Assembly (NCBI GenBank): GCA_009840625.1
Contig: VXNJ01000009.1
Location: 111,314-175,313, forward strand
Length of the DNA stretch: 64,000 nt
Direction of reading: 5' to 3'
Origin: Chloroflexota bacterium
GTDB lineage: Bacteria > Chloroflexota > UBA11872 > VXNJ01
The position numbers and the translations under genes were made by a program. Below, in pieces: positions 34,008-43,193 of the stretch; positions within the stretch are counted from its first letter, which is position 1, and every line of letters begins with the position of its first letter. The notes under the pieces are model-generated. The model worked only from the letters and a program-made list of their open reading frames with translations, had not been told where the DNA came from and did no database searches.

Positions 34008-35498
34008 ATGCAGATTCCGGCAACAAATTATCTTTTGGCGATCGACCAGGGCACCTCCGGCACCACCGTGTTGGCGGTGGACCGTGGCGGCAAGGTCCTC
34101 GACCGCGCCTACCGTCCGCTGGGGTCGCGGTTCCCCCGCGACGGATGGGTCGAGCAGAGCGCCGCAGAGATTTTCGAATCGGCCCTGGGGGCAGCCCGCG
34201 AACTGCTGGGCCGCCAGGGATCGCCGCCCGCCGGGATCGGCATAACCAACCAGCGCGAGACGACCCTTCTCTGGGACCGGGCCAGCTCCCGGCCGCTGGC
34301 TCCGGCCATCGTATGGCAGGACCGGCGGACCGCCGAAATCTGCCTGGAGCTCAAGCAGCGGGGCGCCGAGGCCATGGTCCAGGAGCGGACCGGGTTGGTC
34401 ATCGATCCGTATTTTTCGGGGACCAAGCTAGCCTGGTTGTTCGATTCCGATCCGGACCTTGCGGCCAGGGCCCGCTCCGGCCGGGTGTGCTTCGGGACGG
34501 TGGATTCCTGGCTCATCTGGAAACTCACCGGCGGACGCGAGCACGTTATCGACGCGACCAATGCCGCGCGCACGATGCTGGCCCGCATCGATCCGCCGGG
34601 TTGGGATGACGATCTTCTGGATCTTTTGGGGGTGCCCCGTTCGATCCTGCCCCGGATCGTTCCCTCCTCGGGATGGAGCGCGCTTACCGACCGCGACGTG
34701 TTCGGCGCGGCGGTGCCTTTGGCCGGGATCGCCGGCGACCAGCACGCGGCGCTTTTCGGGCAAGCCTGTTTTGAGCCCGGGCAGGTCAAGACGACCTACG
34801 GCACCGGCTGTTTCGTGTTGCTGAATGCCGGGAGCCGTCCGCCCCGCTCGGAGAACAAACTCCTGTCCACCCTGGCCTGGCAGATCGGCGAAGAGACCAC
34901 GTACGCGCTGGAGGGCTCAGTCTTCATGGGCGGGGCGACCGTGCAGTGGCTGCGCGACAACCTCGGCCTGATCGAAAACGCCGCCGAGTCCGAAACGGTT
35001 GCAGGCAGCGTTCCCGACAGCGGGGGAGCGATCCTGGTGCCCGCGTTCACCGGCCTGGGCGCGCCCGACTGGGACCCCGACGCGCGGGCCGCCATCCTGG
35101 GAATGACCCGCGACACGCGGTCCGCGCACATCGTCCGCGCCGGCCTGGAATCGATCGCCCTCCAGGTCTGCGACGTCCTCGCGGCAATGGGCGCCGATAC
35201 CGGCTCGCCGATCGCCGAGATGCGGGTAGACGGTGGGGCCGCGGAGAACGACCTGCTGATGCAGATGCAGGCCGACTACAGCGGCATGGCGGTCATCCGG
35301 CCGGCGGTGACCGAGACGACCGGGCTAGGCGCAGCCCTGCTGGCCGGGTTAACGCTCGGCTGGTGGCCGGACCTGGCCGCTATCTCCGGGGTCTGGGAAC
35401 GCCAGGCCACCTTCTACCCTGACCGGGACCTGGATCGCGTCGCGATGATGGCTAACTGGCGCCGCGCGGTGGAGCGGTCTATGGGCTGGGCACGCTAG
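34008..35498 (+). CDS. glpK: Glycerol kinase
   Basis: A 496-residue FGGY kinase. Features: YLLAIDQGTSGTTVLAVD, WVEQSAAEIFES, ITNQRETTLLWDR, IVWQDRRTAEICLELK, the GlpK-typical YFSGTKLAWLF, TGCFVLLN, ALEGSVFMGGATVQWLRD and PAFTGLGAPDWDPDARA. It makes glycerol-3-phosphate from glycerol and ATP. ATG 34008 (MQIPATNYLL) is the best start; a longer frame begins at 33912. Divergent from the binding-protein gene, with 68 bases between. glpF and glpD are not adjacent. It converges on the M16 peptidase. Confidence 0.9.
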   Translation: MQIPATNYLLAIDQGTSGTTVLAVDRGGKVLDRAYRPLGSRFPRDGWVEQSAAEIFESALGAARELLGRQGSPPAGIGITNQRETTLLWDRASSRPLAPAIVWQDRRTAEICLELKQRGAEAMVQERTGLVIDPYFSGTKLAWLFDSDPDLAARARSGRVCFGTVDSWLIWKLTGGREHVIDATNAARTMLARIDPPGWDDDLLDLLGVPRSILPRIVPSSGWSALTDRDVFGAAVPLAGIAGDQHAALFGQACFEPGQVKTTYGTGCFVLLNAGSRPPRSENKLLSTLAWQIGEETTYALEGSVFMGGATVQWLRDNLGLIENAAESETVAGSVPDSGGAILVPAFTGLGAPDWDPDARAAILGMTRDTRSAHIVRAGLESIALQVCDVLAAMGADTGSPIAEMRVDGGAAENDLLMQMQADYSGMAVIRPAVTETTGLGAALLAGLTLGWWPDLAAISGVWERQATFYPDRDLDRVAMMANWRRAVERSMGWAR

Positions 35499-35538
35499 CC
35501 GAGGGAACGGCGAGCGTTCGACACCGTCCCTCGTCAGA

Positions 35539-36834
35539 TCAGTTGCCCAGCGCGGCCTCAAAGGGACCGGCGTCGGCAAACGGACCCAGCACCGCCAGCC
35601 GGAAATTGGCCGGGTCCAGCACCCGCTCGGCCACCCGCACGACGTCTTCGGAGGTGACCGCGTCGATCTGGGCCACGGCTTCCGACAACGGAAGCACCCG
35701 GTCGTAGAGCGCGGTCTGGCGACCGATCCAGGCCAGGACTCCGCGCGTGTCCTCGGTTCCCAGGATCAACCGGCCACGCACGAATTCGCGCGCCCGCTCG
35801 AGTTCGTCGGGGTCCAGCCCGCCCAGCGCCAGTCCGAGCTCGGACTTGATCGCCTCCAGGGCGCTGACCGCCTTGTCCGGGCTCACGCCGGCGTAAACCC
35901 CGAAATGACCCTGGTCCGAGGACGGGTGCCAGTACGCGTATACCGCGTAGGCCAGACCCATCTGTTCGCGGATGCGCTGGAAAAGACGTGAACTCATGCC
36001 CTGTCCGAGGGCGGCGTTCAGCAGGCTGAGCGCGAATCGGTCGGGGTCGTTCTGGGCCGGGGCCGGCATCGTCAGCAGCATGTTGGCCTGTTCGGTTGCG
36101 CGCTCCTCGACATGCAGCGCCTGCCCCGTCGCGCGCCCGTCGGAATATTCCCTTTGGGCCGGCGCCCGATCGCTCGCCCAGGACCCGAATTCGCGTTCGG
36201 CCATAGCCACCGCCTCGGCGTGGCTTGGTTTGCCGGCGATCGCGACCACCGTCGATCGCGGCTCGTACTGCTTGGAAATGAAGTCCAGCAGGTCGTCGCG
36301 CTCGATCGAATTGAGCGTTTCGCGACTCCCGATGATGTCGCGCCCCATCGGATGGTCGGGATAGGTGATCCGCTCCGAAAGCAGGTCCGTCATGGAATGC
36401 GGGTCATCGTAGTACATGTCGATCTCTTCGAGGATCACGCTGCGTTCGCGGTCCACGTCCTCGGCGGGGATCAGGTGTTCGGTCACCAGGGAGGAGATAA
36501 CCGACGATCCCTTCTCAAAACGCGGGGCCGGGACCTTGCACCAGTAGGTGACCAGTTCCTTGCCGGTCGATGCGTTCAGAACTCCGCCGACCCCCTCGAT
36601 CTGCTCGGAGATGGCGCGCGGCGTGGGCCAGCGGCGGGTCCCCTTGAAGACCAGGTGTTCGATGAAATGGGATATGCCGGCTTGGGCGCTGCTTTCGAAG
36701 CGTGATCCGGCGTTTATCAACACCGCGTAAGAGACAGCCTGGGTGTTGGGCATCGTCGCCGATACCACTCGCAGGCCGTTTTCGAGGGTGGTTGATTCGG
36801 CTTGATCGATCGGGTTGGCGGCGATTTCGAGCAT
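35539..36834 (-). CDS. M16-family zinc peptidase (processing peptidase type)
   Basis: A 431-residue M16 peptidase of the PqqL/MPP-beta or YmxG type. The inverted zinc motif HxxEH is visible in ISHFIEHLVFKGT near residue 55, with a distal Glu in the following helix region. N-terminus VVSATMPNTQAVSYAVLINAGSRFES and C-terminal NAALGQGMSSRLFQRIREQ are characteristic. Cytoplasmic or membrane-proximal processing of peptides is likely. ATG 36834. It diverges from the SRPBCC gene across a 270-base region. Confidence 0.9.
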   Translation of the reverse strand: MLEIAANPIDQAESTTLENGLRVVSATMPNTQAVSYAVLINAGSRFESSAQAGISHFIEHLVFKGTRRWPTPRAISEQIEGVGGVLNASTGKELVTYWCKVPAPRFEKGSSVISSLVTEHLIPAEDVDRERSVILEEIDMYYDDPHSMTDLLSERITYPDHPMGRDIIGSRETLNSIERDDLLDFISKQYEPRSTVVAIAGKPSHAEAVAMAEREFGSWASDRAPAQREYSDGRATGQALHVEERATEQANMLLTMPAPAQNDPDRFALSLLNAALGQGMSSRLFQRIREQMGLAYAVYAYWHPSSDQGHFGVYAGVSPDKAVSALEAIKSELGLALGGLDPDELERAREFVRGRLILGTEDTRGVLAWIGRQTALYDRVLPLSEAVAQIDAVTSEDVVRVAERVLDPANFRLAVLGPFADAGPFEAALGN

Positions 36835-37104
36835 GTTGGTCGGTTATGGCCTTGGCGTATTTCGGGCGGATTCTGCCGAAATTATCAGCCGCGCGGACCC
36901 CGCCGAAGACCGCAATTGGCGGCCGGCGACGCCGGGCTCTGCCCGGTCCGTGAATCAGACCCGGGCCGACCGAGTTGCAGCGACTTGGCCCGGTTCGCTC
37001 CCCAGCAGAATGTCTGGATTCGTGCCGGGCAATGGCAGGTTGCCACAATTCGCAGGTGCTCAATCGAACCACTGTCGCAGAACACACCTCCAGGGAGCTT
37101 GGCA

Positions 37105-37530
37105 ATGGCCAGAACTATTTCCGTCGAAGAGGAGTTCCAGAGGCCGCCCGAAGAAGTCTGGTCGGCGCTCACGGATTGGAACAACGCCCACCGATGGATG
37201 CCCGGAATCGAAGCAATGACCGCCAATGGCGAGACTGCGACCGGCACGGAGCTGATTTTCCAGGCACGCGGGGCGCGGCGGACCAGCACCATCGTGAGCT
37301 GCGATCCCGGCCGGTCCATCGTGCTGCGTTCGATACAGGGCGGGGTAGTTGCGGACTACCGATACGAAATCCAGGAACTGGGAGGAGGCTCTTCCCGCGT
37401 TACCCTGGTCGCCGACTGTAGGTTTTCCGGACTTTTTTGGCGATTGGTCTCGCCACTGCTGCGAATCGCAATTCGATATTCCGACGGCAAGCAACTGCGC
37501 CTGTTAAAGGCCTTGGTCGAGCCCGGGTAG
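37105..37530 (+). CDS. SRPBCC/START-like small protein
   Basis: 141 residues with the polyketide cyclase/dehydrase-like pattern: a first strand TISVEEEFQRPPEEVWSALTDWNNAHRWMPGI, strands through VVADYRYEIQEL and SRVTLVADCRFSG, and a final helix. Such proteins bind hydrophobic ligands or RNA-like lipids in a cavity; the ligand cannot be read. ATG 37105 follows CAGGGAG. The frame is open upstream but without homology. Confidence 0.75.
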   Translation: MARTISVEEEFQRPPEEVWSALTDWNNAHRWMPGIEAMTANGETATGTELIFQARGARRTSTIVSCDPGRSIVLRSIQGGVVADYRYEIQELGGGSSRVTLVADCRFSGLFWRLVSPLLRIAIRYSDGKQLRLLKALVEPG

Positions 37531-37867
37531 GCCCGCGAATAGGCGTCCGCCGGAATTCTCAACGCCCAAGGTTGCCTCCCCATCCGCGACCGTACCGCGG
37601 TCGAACGTCAGGTGGCCGTGCGGCGCAACATCGATCCGGGCGCGGCCCGTGCGATTCAATCCCGGGGATCTATTGCAATTTTTCAAGGTCGGTGGGACCC
37701 GCGCTTGGGGCCGGGGTACGGTAGGTGCGGGACGAAGCGGTCGAGTTGGCCGACCAATTTGGCGGCGGCGCCAAACCCTGTGGTTGGCCGGTGCGCGCGC
37801 GGAAGCTCGCCCGTCCGCTCCGGACCGATCTCCAGCGACCCGAAGCCGATTCCGGGAGAATCGGCAG
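37531..37867. other. Intergenic region with no convincing gene
   Basis: About 340 bases between the SRPBCC gene and peptide deformylase. Open frames occur on both strands here, but none has homology-like composition, and all overlap one another. The 3' end contains the deformylase ribosome-binding site (CCGGGAG, 37853-37859). A promoter for deformylase is expected here; I cannot point to it. Confidence 0.5.
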
Positions 37868-38377
37868 ATGTTACGCAGAATCCTCCCGATTGGGGATACG
37901 AGCCTGCGCCGGCCGGCGCGAATCACTTCCAATTTTCAAGGCGATTTGATTGCGCTGGCTGGGGACATGGTCGAGACCATGCGGGCCCACGACGGGGTGG
38001 GTTTGGCCGCGCCCCAGGTCGGCGTCCCCACGGCCTTGATCGTCATCGAGGTGCCCGAACCGGCCGATCCGGAATCGGAATCTACGCGCCTCTACATCCT
38101 GCGCGATGCGGTGATTGAAGGGTTGTCCGAATTCGAGCCGATGCGCGAGGGCTGTCTGTCGCTGCCCGGTTACTTCGGGTACCCGAACCGGGCCAAGCGG
38201 GCCCGTGTGCGGGCGCTGGACTTATATGGTCGGCCGATGCGGCTGGAAGCCGAGGGCCAGCTGGCCCAGGCCTTGCAGCACGAGATCGATCACCTGCGCG
38301 GGATCCTGTTCACCGATCGGGTCGGCTCGTTGCACTTGGTCCGGGCCGAAACCCATCCTGAGCCAGTGCCCGCCTAA
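37868..38377 (+). CDS. def: Peptide deformylase
   Basis: 169 residues. All three motifs are present: GVGLAAPQVG, EGCLSLPG and QHEIDHLRG (HExxH). It removes the formyl group from nascent proteins using a bound metal ion. ATG 37868 follows GGGAG. The N-terminus (LRRILPIGDTSLRRPA) fits the family. A longer upstream frame is not homologous. It overlaps the end of the MoaB-like gene on the opposite strand by 4 bases. Confidence 0.95.
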   Translation: MLRRILPIGDTSLRRPARITSNFQGDLIALAGDMVETMRAHDGVGLAAPQVGVPTALIVIEVPEPADPESESTRLYILRDAVIEGLSEFEPMREGCLSLPGYFGYPNRAKRARVRALDLYGRPMRLEAEGQLAQALQHEIDHLRGILFTDRVGSLHLVRAETHPEPVPA

Positions 38378-38910
38378 CGGCGTACCTCGCGTACGAGGTG
38401 GGCAAGTTCGGGCAGCAGAACGCCATCAAGCGCGGTCTTGACCGCGTTCGGCGACCCCGGAGTCACGACCACGATCCGGTCTTGTATGGAGCCCGCCAGG
38501 GCGCGGCTCAAGATGGCGGCGGTACCGATTTCGCCCCAACTGATCCGGCGGAAAGCCTCGCCGTAACCGGGCAGTTCCTTGTCCAGCCGAGCCTGCAGCG
38601 TTTCGACGGTCCGGTCGCGGGATGAGAGCCCGGTGCCGCCGAGCAGTATCAAGCAGGCCGATTCGCCGGACATGAACCGGTCGATCGTCGCGTTTATTGC
38701 AGCCGGTTCGTTCGCCACCAGGTCGCTGCGGCCGATTCCGTAGCCCGCGCTCTCGATCAGTTCCCGGGCAACCCGGCCGGAGACATCGGTGCGCGGAGTT
38801 CGGGAGTCCGAGACGACCACCACGTCGCAACTGATGGCCCCCAGCGCGCGGGCTTCGCGGCGGTGCTCGGTGGTGGAAGCTGACCCGGAAGGCTGCGCCG
38901 ATTGAGCCAC
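38374..38910 (-). CDS. moaB: MoaB/MogA-type molybdopterin adenylyltransferase
   Basis: A 178-residue MPT-binding domain: VVVVSDSRTPRTDVSG, LILLGGTGLSSRDRTVETL (typical TGGTGxxxRDxT, here LGGTG) and VTPGSPNAVKTALDGVLLPELAHL. It would adenylylate molybdopterin in Mo-cofactor synthesis. GTG 38910 overlaps the aldolase stop by one base (TAGTG), so translation is coupled. It is the last gene of the large minus-strand carbon-metabolism cluster, where a Mo-cofactor gene is a stranger. Confidence 0.88.
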   Translation of the reverse strand: MAQSAQPSGSASTTEHRREARALGAISCDVVVVSDSRTPRTDVSGRVARELIESAGYGIGRSDLVANEPAAINATIDRFMSGESACLILLGGTGLSSRDRTVETLQARLDKELPGYGEAFRRISWGEIGTAAILSRALAGSIQDRIVVVTPGSPNAVKTALDGVLLPELAHLVREVRR

Positions 38911-39821
38911 TAAAGGGCGTAGCCGCGCATGCAGTCCTTGATCTTGGCGATGATGGCTTCGGAAGCCGATCGCTCGCGCTGCCAGATATTGCGGCCGTAA
39001 ATGAACCCGGTGGCCCCGGCCTGCATCGAAAGTTCGACCCGCTTCAGCAACTCCTCGTCCCCGACCCGCGATCCGCCGGACATGATCACCATCGAATTGG
39101 CGGCCGAGCTCAGGACCTGGCGCAGCGCGCTGCCCATGTCCGGCCAGACCTTCGAGTCGTACGGCGCGGGCGCGCCCTCGACCGGACCGACCGATCCGTC
39201 GGGGTTTTGGACCGGGTAATTGACCTTGATCACATCGGCGCCGAGCTCTGAGGCCACGCGGGCAGCGTAGTCGATCGCGTAGATGCTGTCGCGCCCGCCC
39301 TTGGCGTCGATGTGCTCGCCGCGCGGATATGCCCAGACCACCACCGGCAATCCGGCGCGATCGGCTTCCAGGCGAACCTGCGAGAAGTTCTCGAAGTCGG
39401 TCTCCTGCTGGGCGGACCCGAAGTAAAGCGTGTAGCCGATGGCGTCGGCACCAATCCGAACCGCGTCTTCGACCCGCGCCGTCAGCGGCGAACGCGGCGC
39501 GTTGGCGGGCGGAATCTCGCTCTTGCCGTTGAGCTTGAGGATCAACGGTACCGCGCCGGCGTAGCGGCCCACGTATTTGTTGGCCAGACCGAATTGGACG
39601 GCGATCGCCGAATAACCGGTATCGGCGGCCAGCGAAAAGACGTAGTCGGGGTCGAGACTGGCCGGATTGACGAAGAAATCCCGCGGCCCGTGCTCCATGC
39701 CCTGGTCGACCGGCAAGACCAGCAGGGTCGAGCCGCCGGGGCCGTGTTGATTGAGCATGCGGCCCAAGCGCACGCTCTTGCCGGCGCTAAGACCTAGATC
39801 TGCAAGTGTCGGTCGAGTCAA
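38910..39821 (-). CDS. Class I fructose-bisphosphate aldolase, DhnA (archaeal) type
   Basis: A 303-residue DhnA/FBA class IB aldolase. Signatures: LLVLPVDQGMEHGPRDFF, VWAYPRGEHID, the Schiff-base Lys in ADVIKVNYP, MSGGSRVGDEELL and GFIYGRNIWQRE. It would cleave fructose-1,6-bisphosphate in glycolysis or build it in gluconeogenesis. A related role in aromatic amino acid synthesis (ADH synthase) is less likely given the G6PD/PGI context. TTG 39821 follows GGAG at 6 bases. Confidence 0.85.
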   Translation of the reverse strand: MTRPTLADLGLSAGKSVRLGRMLNQHGPGGSTLLVLPVDQGMEHGPRDFFVNPASLDPDYVFSLAADTGYSAIAVQFGLANKYVGRYAGAVPLILKLNGKSEIPPANAPRSPLTARVEDAVRIGADAIGYTLYFGSAQQETDFENFSQVRLEADRAGLPVVVWAYPRGEHIDAKGGRDSIYAIDYAARVASELGADVIKVNYPVQNPDGSVGPVEGAPAPYDSKVWPDMGSALRQVLSSAANSMVIMSGGSRVGDEELLKRVELSMQAGATGFIYGRNIWQRERSASEAIIAKIKDCMRGYAL

Positions 39822-39879
39822 TTGGGGCTCCGTTGCAAGGGACCGCAGAAATTATCGCGATCCCGGTCCGGCCGAGTCT

Positions 39880-40743
39880 CTAAACCGGCGGGTGGCGCAG
39901 CCCTTTCAGCGCGGACAGGTTCGCCGGCGGACACAGCGACGTGCCGAGCGGGTTGGTGCCGCTGCCGGGGCCGTGAAAGTCGCTGCCGCCGGTCGGAACC
40001 AGATCGAAGCGCTCCGCGTAGCCAAGCGCCCAGGCCCGTTCGGCGTCGGGAAAGCTGCCGTAGAAGACTTCCAGGCCGGCCAATCCCGCCTCGATCGCGG
40101 CCGGCAGCAGGCGGTCGAGTTCCAGCTTGCCGCCGTGGAAATCGTAGTAGGGGTGGGCGATCACCGCCAAGCCCCCGGCCGCCCGGATCAACTCGATCGC
40201 CTCCGGCACCAGCGTTCTCTCACCACTCACGTAAGCCGGCGCGTCGTTGCCAAGCCAGCGATCGAATACCCGGCCCCAGTCGTTTTCGTAGCCGGCCTCG
40301 ATGACGGCGCGCGCTATGTGGGGGCGCCCGATCTGGGCGTCGCCGGCGATTTGGCGCACGCGGTCGAACGACACCGCGACTCCCAAGTCCCGCAGCCGCT
40401 GCACCATGGCCCGCGCGCGTCGGGTCCGGCTTTCGCGCTTGACCCGGTCCAGGCGCGCCATTTCCTCGGCCCGCGGGTCGCAGAAATAACCCAGCACATG
40501 GACCGTCTGCGGGCCTCCGGCCGCGGTCTTCCAGTGACACGACATCTCCACGCCGGCGATCACCTCGATCCCCATCCGTTCGCCCGCCGCCTGTGCGGCG
40601 GCGACCCCGGACATGGTGTCGTGGTCGGTGACGGCCAGGGTGGCGATCCCAGCCGCCCGGGCCGCGCGGACCAGCTCCTCCGGAGTGAACTCGCCATCGG
40701 AGGCGGTGGTATGGGCGTGAAGGTCGGCGCCCGGGGCAATCAT
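39880..40743 (-). CDS. PHP-domain metal-dependent phosphoesterase (TrpH-like)
   Basis: A 287-residue PHP protein. The metal motifs are typical: DLHAHTTASDG, AVTDHDTMSG, GVEMSCHW, AVIAHPYY, FYGSFPDAE and GSDFHGPG. Relatives hydrolyse 3',5'-nucleoside bisphosphates or 5'-phosphorylated RNA ends. ATG 40743 (MIAPGADLHAHT). It lies between the aldolase (58 bases) and G6PD (22 bases) and is probably co-transcribed. Confidence 0.85.
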   Translation of the reverse strand: MIAPGADLHAHTTASDGEFTPEELVRAARAAGIATLAVTDHDTMSGVAAAQAAGERMGIEVIAGVEMSCHWKTAAGGPQTVHVLGYFCDPRAEEMARLDRVKRESRTRRARAMVQRLRDLGVAVSFDRVRQIAGDAQIGRPHIARAVIEAGYENDWGRVFDRWLGNDAPAYVSGERTLVPEAIELIRAAGGLAVIAHPYYDFHGGKLELDRLLPAAIEAGLAGLEVFYGSFPDAERAWALGYAERFDLVPTGGSDFHGPGSGTNPLGTSLCPPANLSALKGLRHPPV

Positions 40744-40765
40744 TGCGACAGGCTCCCCCGCGTTT

Positions 40766-42241
40766 TCAAGGGGAACTCGCGGCGCGCTCGGCCGAACCGG
40801 TGGCGACCGGGCCCGAAGCCGGTTCGGGCTGGATCCAGGCCAAGTCGAAACGGTCGATGAATTCGTCGGCCAGGGCCGGGCCCCAGCTGCCGTGCTCGTA
40901 ACCGCCGAGGCGGTATGAGCCGACTTGTTCCCAGGCGCTGATCAACGGGTCGACGATCTGCCATGACAGCTCGATCTCGTCCGAACGGATGAACAGTGAG
41001 GAATCGCCCGCGAGCGCGTCGACGACCAGCCGTTCGTAGGCATCGGGTATGGCCAGCTCGGGCGAGTGCTGGGCGTAGTCGAAGTTCATCTTTACCGGGG
41101 CCATCTGCATTTTCCCGGGCAGCCGCGTTTCGAAGCTCAGGTCCATGCCCTCGGCCGGTTGCAGGCGCAGGGTGAGCGCGTTGGGCCGCAGCTCCAGATC
41201 CTGGCCTGCGCGGTTGAACATCACGTGCGGCGGAGCGTTGAATTCGACCACTATCGTGGTCGAACGTTGCGGCAGCCCCTTGCCGGAGCGCAGGAAGAAC
41301 GGCACCCCCTTCCAGCGCCAGTTCTCCACCTGCAGGCGGAGGGCGGCGAAGGTGGCGGTGTTGGAAGCCGGGTCGACGCGCTCGGTATCGCGGTAGCCGG
41401 TGTACTGGCCACGCACCGACTCGTCGAAGACCGCATCTCCGACGACCCGGCGCACGGCGCGCAGCACTTTGACTTTCTCGTTGCGCAGCGCGTCCGACTC
41501 GATCGTCGCGGGCGGCTCCATCGCCACCAGGGTCAGCAGTTGCAGCAGATGGTTCTGAAACATGTCGCGAAAGATCCCGGCGCTGTCGTAGTAGCCGCCG
41601 CGGGCGCCGATGCCCTCGTCCTCGGCGACGGTGATCTGGACCTGCCTGATGTAGTGGTTGTTCCAGAGCGGCTCGAAGATCCCGTTCGCGAATCTGAGCA
41701 CCAGGATGTTCTGGACGGTGTCCTTGCCGAGGTAATGGTCGATGCGCAGGATCTGCTCTTCGGCGAACCGCGAATGCAGCAGCCGGTTGAGTTCGCGGGC
41801 CGATTCCAGGTCGCGCCCGAACGGCTTTTCCACGACCAGCCGGCTCTGCGGGTGCCGCGCTAGCTCTTCGACCTTGGCCAGGCCCCGGGCGACCGCGCCG
41901 AAGAAGCGCGGCGCGCAGGCCAGGTAGTAAAGGCGCGGCCCTTGCTCGGTTGATTCGGTCTCGTTGAGCAGGCCGGCTAAGCGCGCGTAGCCGTCGGTGT
42001 CGCCGAAATCAAGCCGCAGGTACTCGATCCCGGCGGCGAACTCGTCCCACTGAACTGCGCTCGTCCCGCCCGGACGCAGGCGGCGGCGCAGCTCGCCGAG
42101 ATCGATGTCGGTGTGCGCGACCGCCAGAACTCGCAGTTGGCGCGCGATCTGGCCCGTCCGCCAACCTTCCAGCAGCGCCGGAATGAGCTTGCGACGGGTC
42201 AGATCGCCGGTCGCTCCGAAGATGACTACGGTGGTGACTAC
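40766..42241 (-). CDS. zwf: Glucose-6-phosphate dehydrogenase; non-canonical start
   Basis: A full-length G6PD of about 491 residues. The N-terminal Rossmann motif VTTVVIFGATGDLTRRKL is coded just inside 42241, the catalytic RIDHYLGK follows at about residue 165, with VEKPFGRDL before it and FEPLWNNHYI after it. The first ATG, GTG or TTG in frame is GTG 41833, which would remove the whole NADP domain. No ordinary start exists above it. GTA 42241 lies exactly 8 bases after GGGAG (42254-42250) and GTC 42238 just after; both overlap the 6PGD stop (TAGTC). I use GTA 42241. The product is certain, the start is inference. First step of the oxidative pentose-phosphate pathway. Confidence 0.9.
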   Translation of the reverse strand, partial: VVTTVVIFGATGDLTRRKLIPALLEGWRTGQIARQLRVLAVAHTDIDLGELRRRLRPGGTSAVQWDEFAAGIEYLRLDFGDTDGYARLAGLLNETESTEQGPRLYYLACAPRFFGAVARGLAKVEELARHPQSRLVVEKPFGRDLESARELNRLLHSRFAEEQILRIDHYLGKDTVQNILVLRFANGIFEPLWNNHYIRQVQITVAEDEGIGARGGYYDSAGIFRDMFQNHLLQLLTLVAMEPPATIESDALRNEKVKVLRAVRRVVGDAVFDESVRGQYTGYRDTERVDPASNTATFAALRLQVENWRWKGVPFFLRSGKGLPQRSTTIVVEFNAPPHVMFNRAGQDLELRPNALTLRLQPAEGMDLSFETRLPGKMQMAPVKMNFDYAQHSPELAIPDAYERLVVDALAGDSSLFIRSDEIELSWQIVDPLISAWEQVGSYRLGGYEHGSWGPALADEFIDRFDLAWIQPEPASGPVATGSAERAASSP

Positions 42242-43164
42242 TGCTGCTGCTCCCGGGGGCGCACCGCGTGGCCGCCGAACTGTTGCCGCAGGGCGGCCAG
42301 CATTCGTTCCGAAAACGGCGACGGGTCGCGGGATCGAAATCGCCGCAGCAGGGCCAGGCTCAGGACCTCGGCCGGGCTGTCAAGGTCGATCGCCTCCTGG
42401 ACAGTCCAACGCCCCTCCCCCGAATCGGCCACGTAGGCCTCCAGGCGCTCCAGGCGCGGGTCCTCTTCCAGGGCGCGGACCGCTAGGTCGAGCAGCCAGG
42501 ACTGGATGACCGAACCGTAGCGCCAAATCTGTCCAACCTGGGCCAAGTCCAGGTCCATTTCCGCCTTCTTGGCCATGATCTCGAATCCTTCGGCCATGGC
42601 CTGCATCATGCCGTATTCGATGCCGTTGTGAATCATCTTCGTAAAGTGCCCGGCCCCGGCCGGACCGACCAGCCCGAGGCCGCGGTCAGGGCCGGGTGCT
42701 AAGGCCTGGAACAGCGGCTCGATGCGCTCGTAGACCCGGCGATCACCGCCGATCATGAGGCTGTAGCCGTTGGCCAGTCCCCAGACGCCGCCCGAGGTTC
42801 CGCAATCAAGGAACTCCAGGCCCTCGGCCGCCAACATCTCCGAGCGCCGCTGCGAGTCTTTGTAATTGGCGTTGCCGCCGTCGACGATCACGTCCCCCCG
42901 GTCCAGCAGCGGAATCAGCTGCATGATCATGTTTTCGGTGACGGCGCCGGCCGGAACCATCGTCCAGAGAACACGCCGTCCGGCCGGCTGTTCCAGCTTG
43001 CCGACCAGGTCCGGCAAGCTGGCGGCGCCGACCGCCCCTTTTGCAACCGCTTCGGCGACCGGGCCGGGGCTGCGGTTATAGGCCACGACGCGGTGCGAAG
43101 ACCGCAGCCAGCGTTCGGTCATGTTCAGGCCCATGCGGCCCAGGCCGATTATTCCGATTTCCAA
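42238..43164 (-). CDS. gnd: 6-phosphogluconate dehydrogenase, GndA-like short form
   Basis: A 308-residue decarboxylating dehydrogenase. Rossmann start MEIGIIGLGRMGLNMTERW, GAVTENMIMQLI, the substrate-binding FLDCGTSGGVWG, catalytic Lys in HFTKMIHNGIEYG and EGFEIM. The short form (about 300 residues) is the usual type in Gram-positive and Chloroflexota relatives. TTG 43164 is chosen: AAGGAG lies 6 bases upstream, better than TTG 43197. It yields ribulose-5-phosphate and CO2. It lies between PGI and G6PD in the operon. Confidence 0.9.
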   Translation of the reverse strand: MEIGIIGLGRMGLNMTERWLRSSHRVVAYNRSPGPVAEAVAKGAVGAASLPDLVGKLEQPAGRRVLWTMVPAGAVTENMIMQLIPLLDRGDVIVDGGNANYKDSQRRSEMLAAEGLEFLDCGTSGGVWGLANGYSLMIGGDRRVYERIEPLFQALAPGPDRGLGLVGPAGAGHFTKMIHNGIEYGMMQAMAEGFEIMAKKAEMDLDLAQVGQIWRYGSVIQSWLLDLAVRALEEDPRLERLEAYVADSGEGRWTVQEAIDLDSPAEVLSLALLRRFRSRDPSPFSERMLAALRQQFGGHAVRPREQQQ

Positions 43165-43193
43165 GCGTGACTCCTTGACTGCGGAATCTGGGT

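Noticed and set aside
37504..38118. Overlapping open frames on both strands before deformylase
   Set aside because: They overlap each other and deformylase and show no protein features.
39751..40860. 369-residue open frame opposite the PHP-domain gene
   Set aside because: Antisense shadow; the PHP metal motifs are on the minus strand.
41831..41833. GTG as the G6PD start
   Set aside because: It would delete the NADP-binding domain, whose motif GATGDL is coded in frame upstream.
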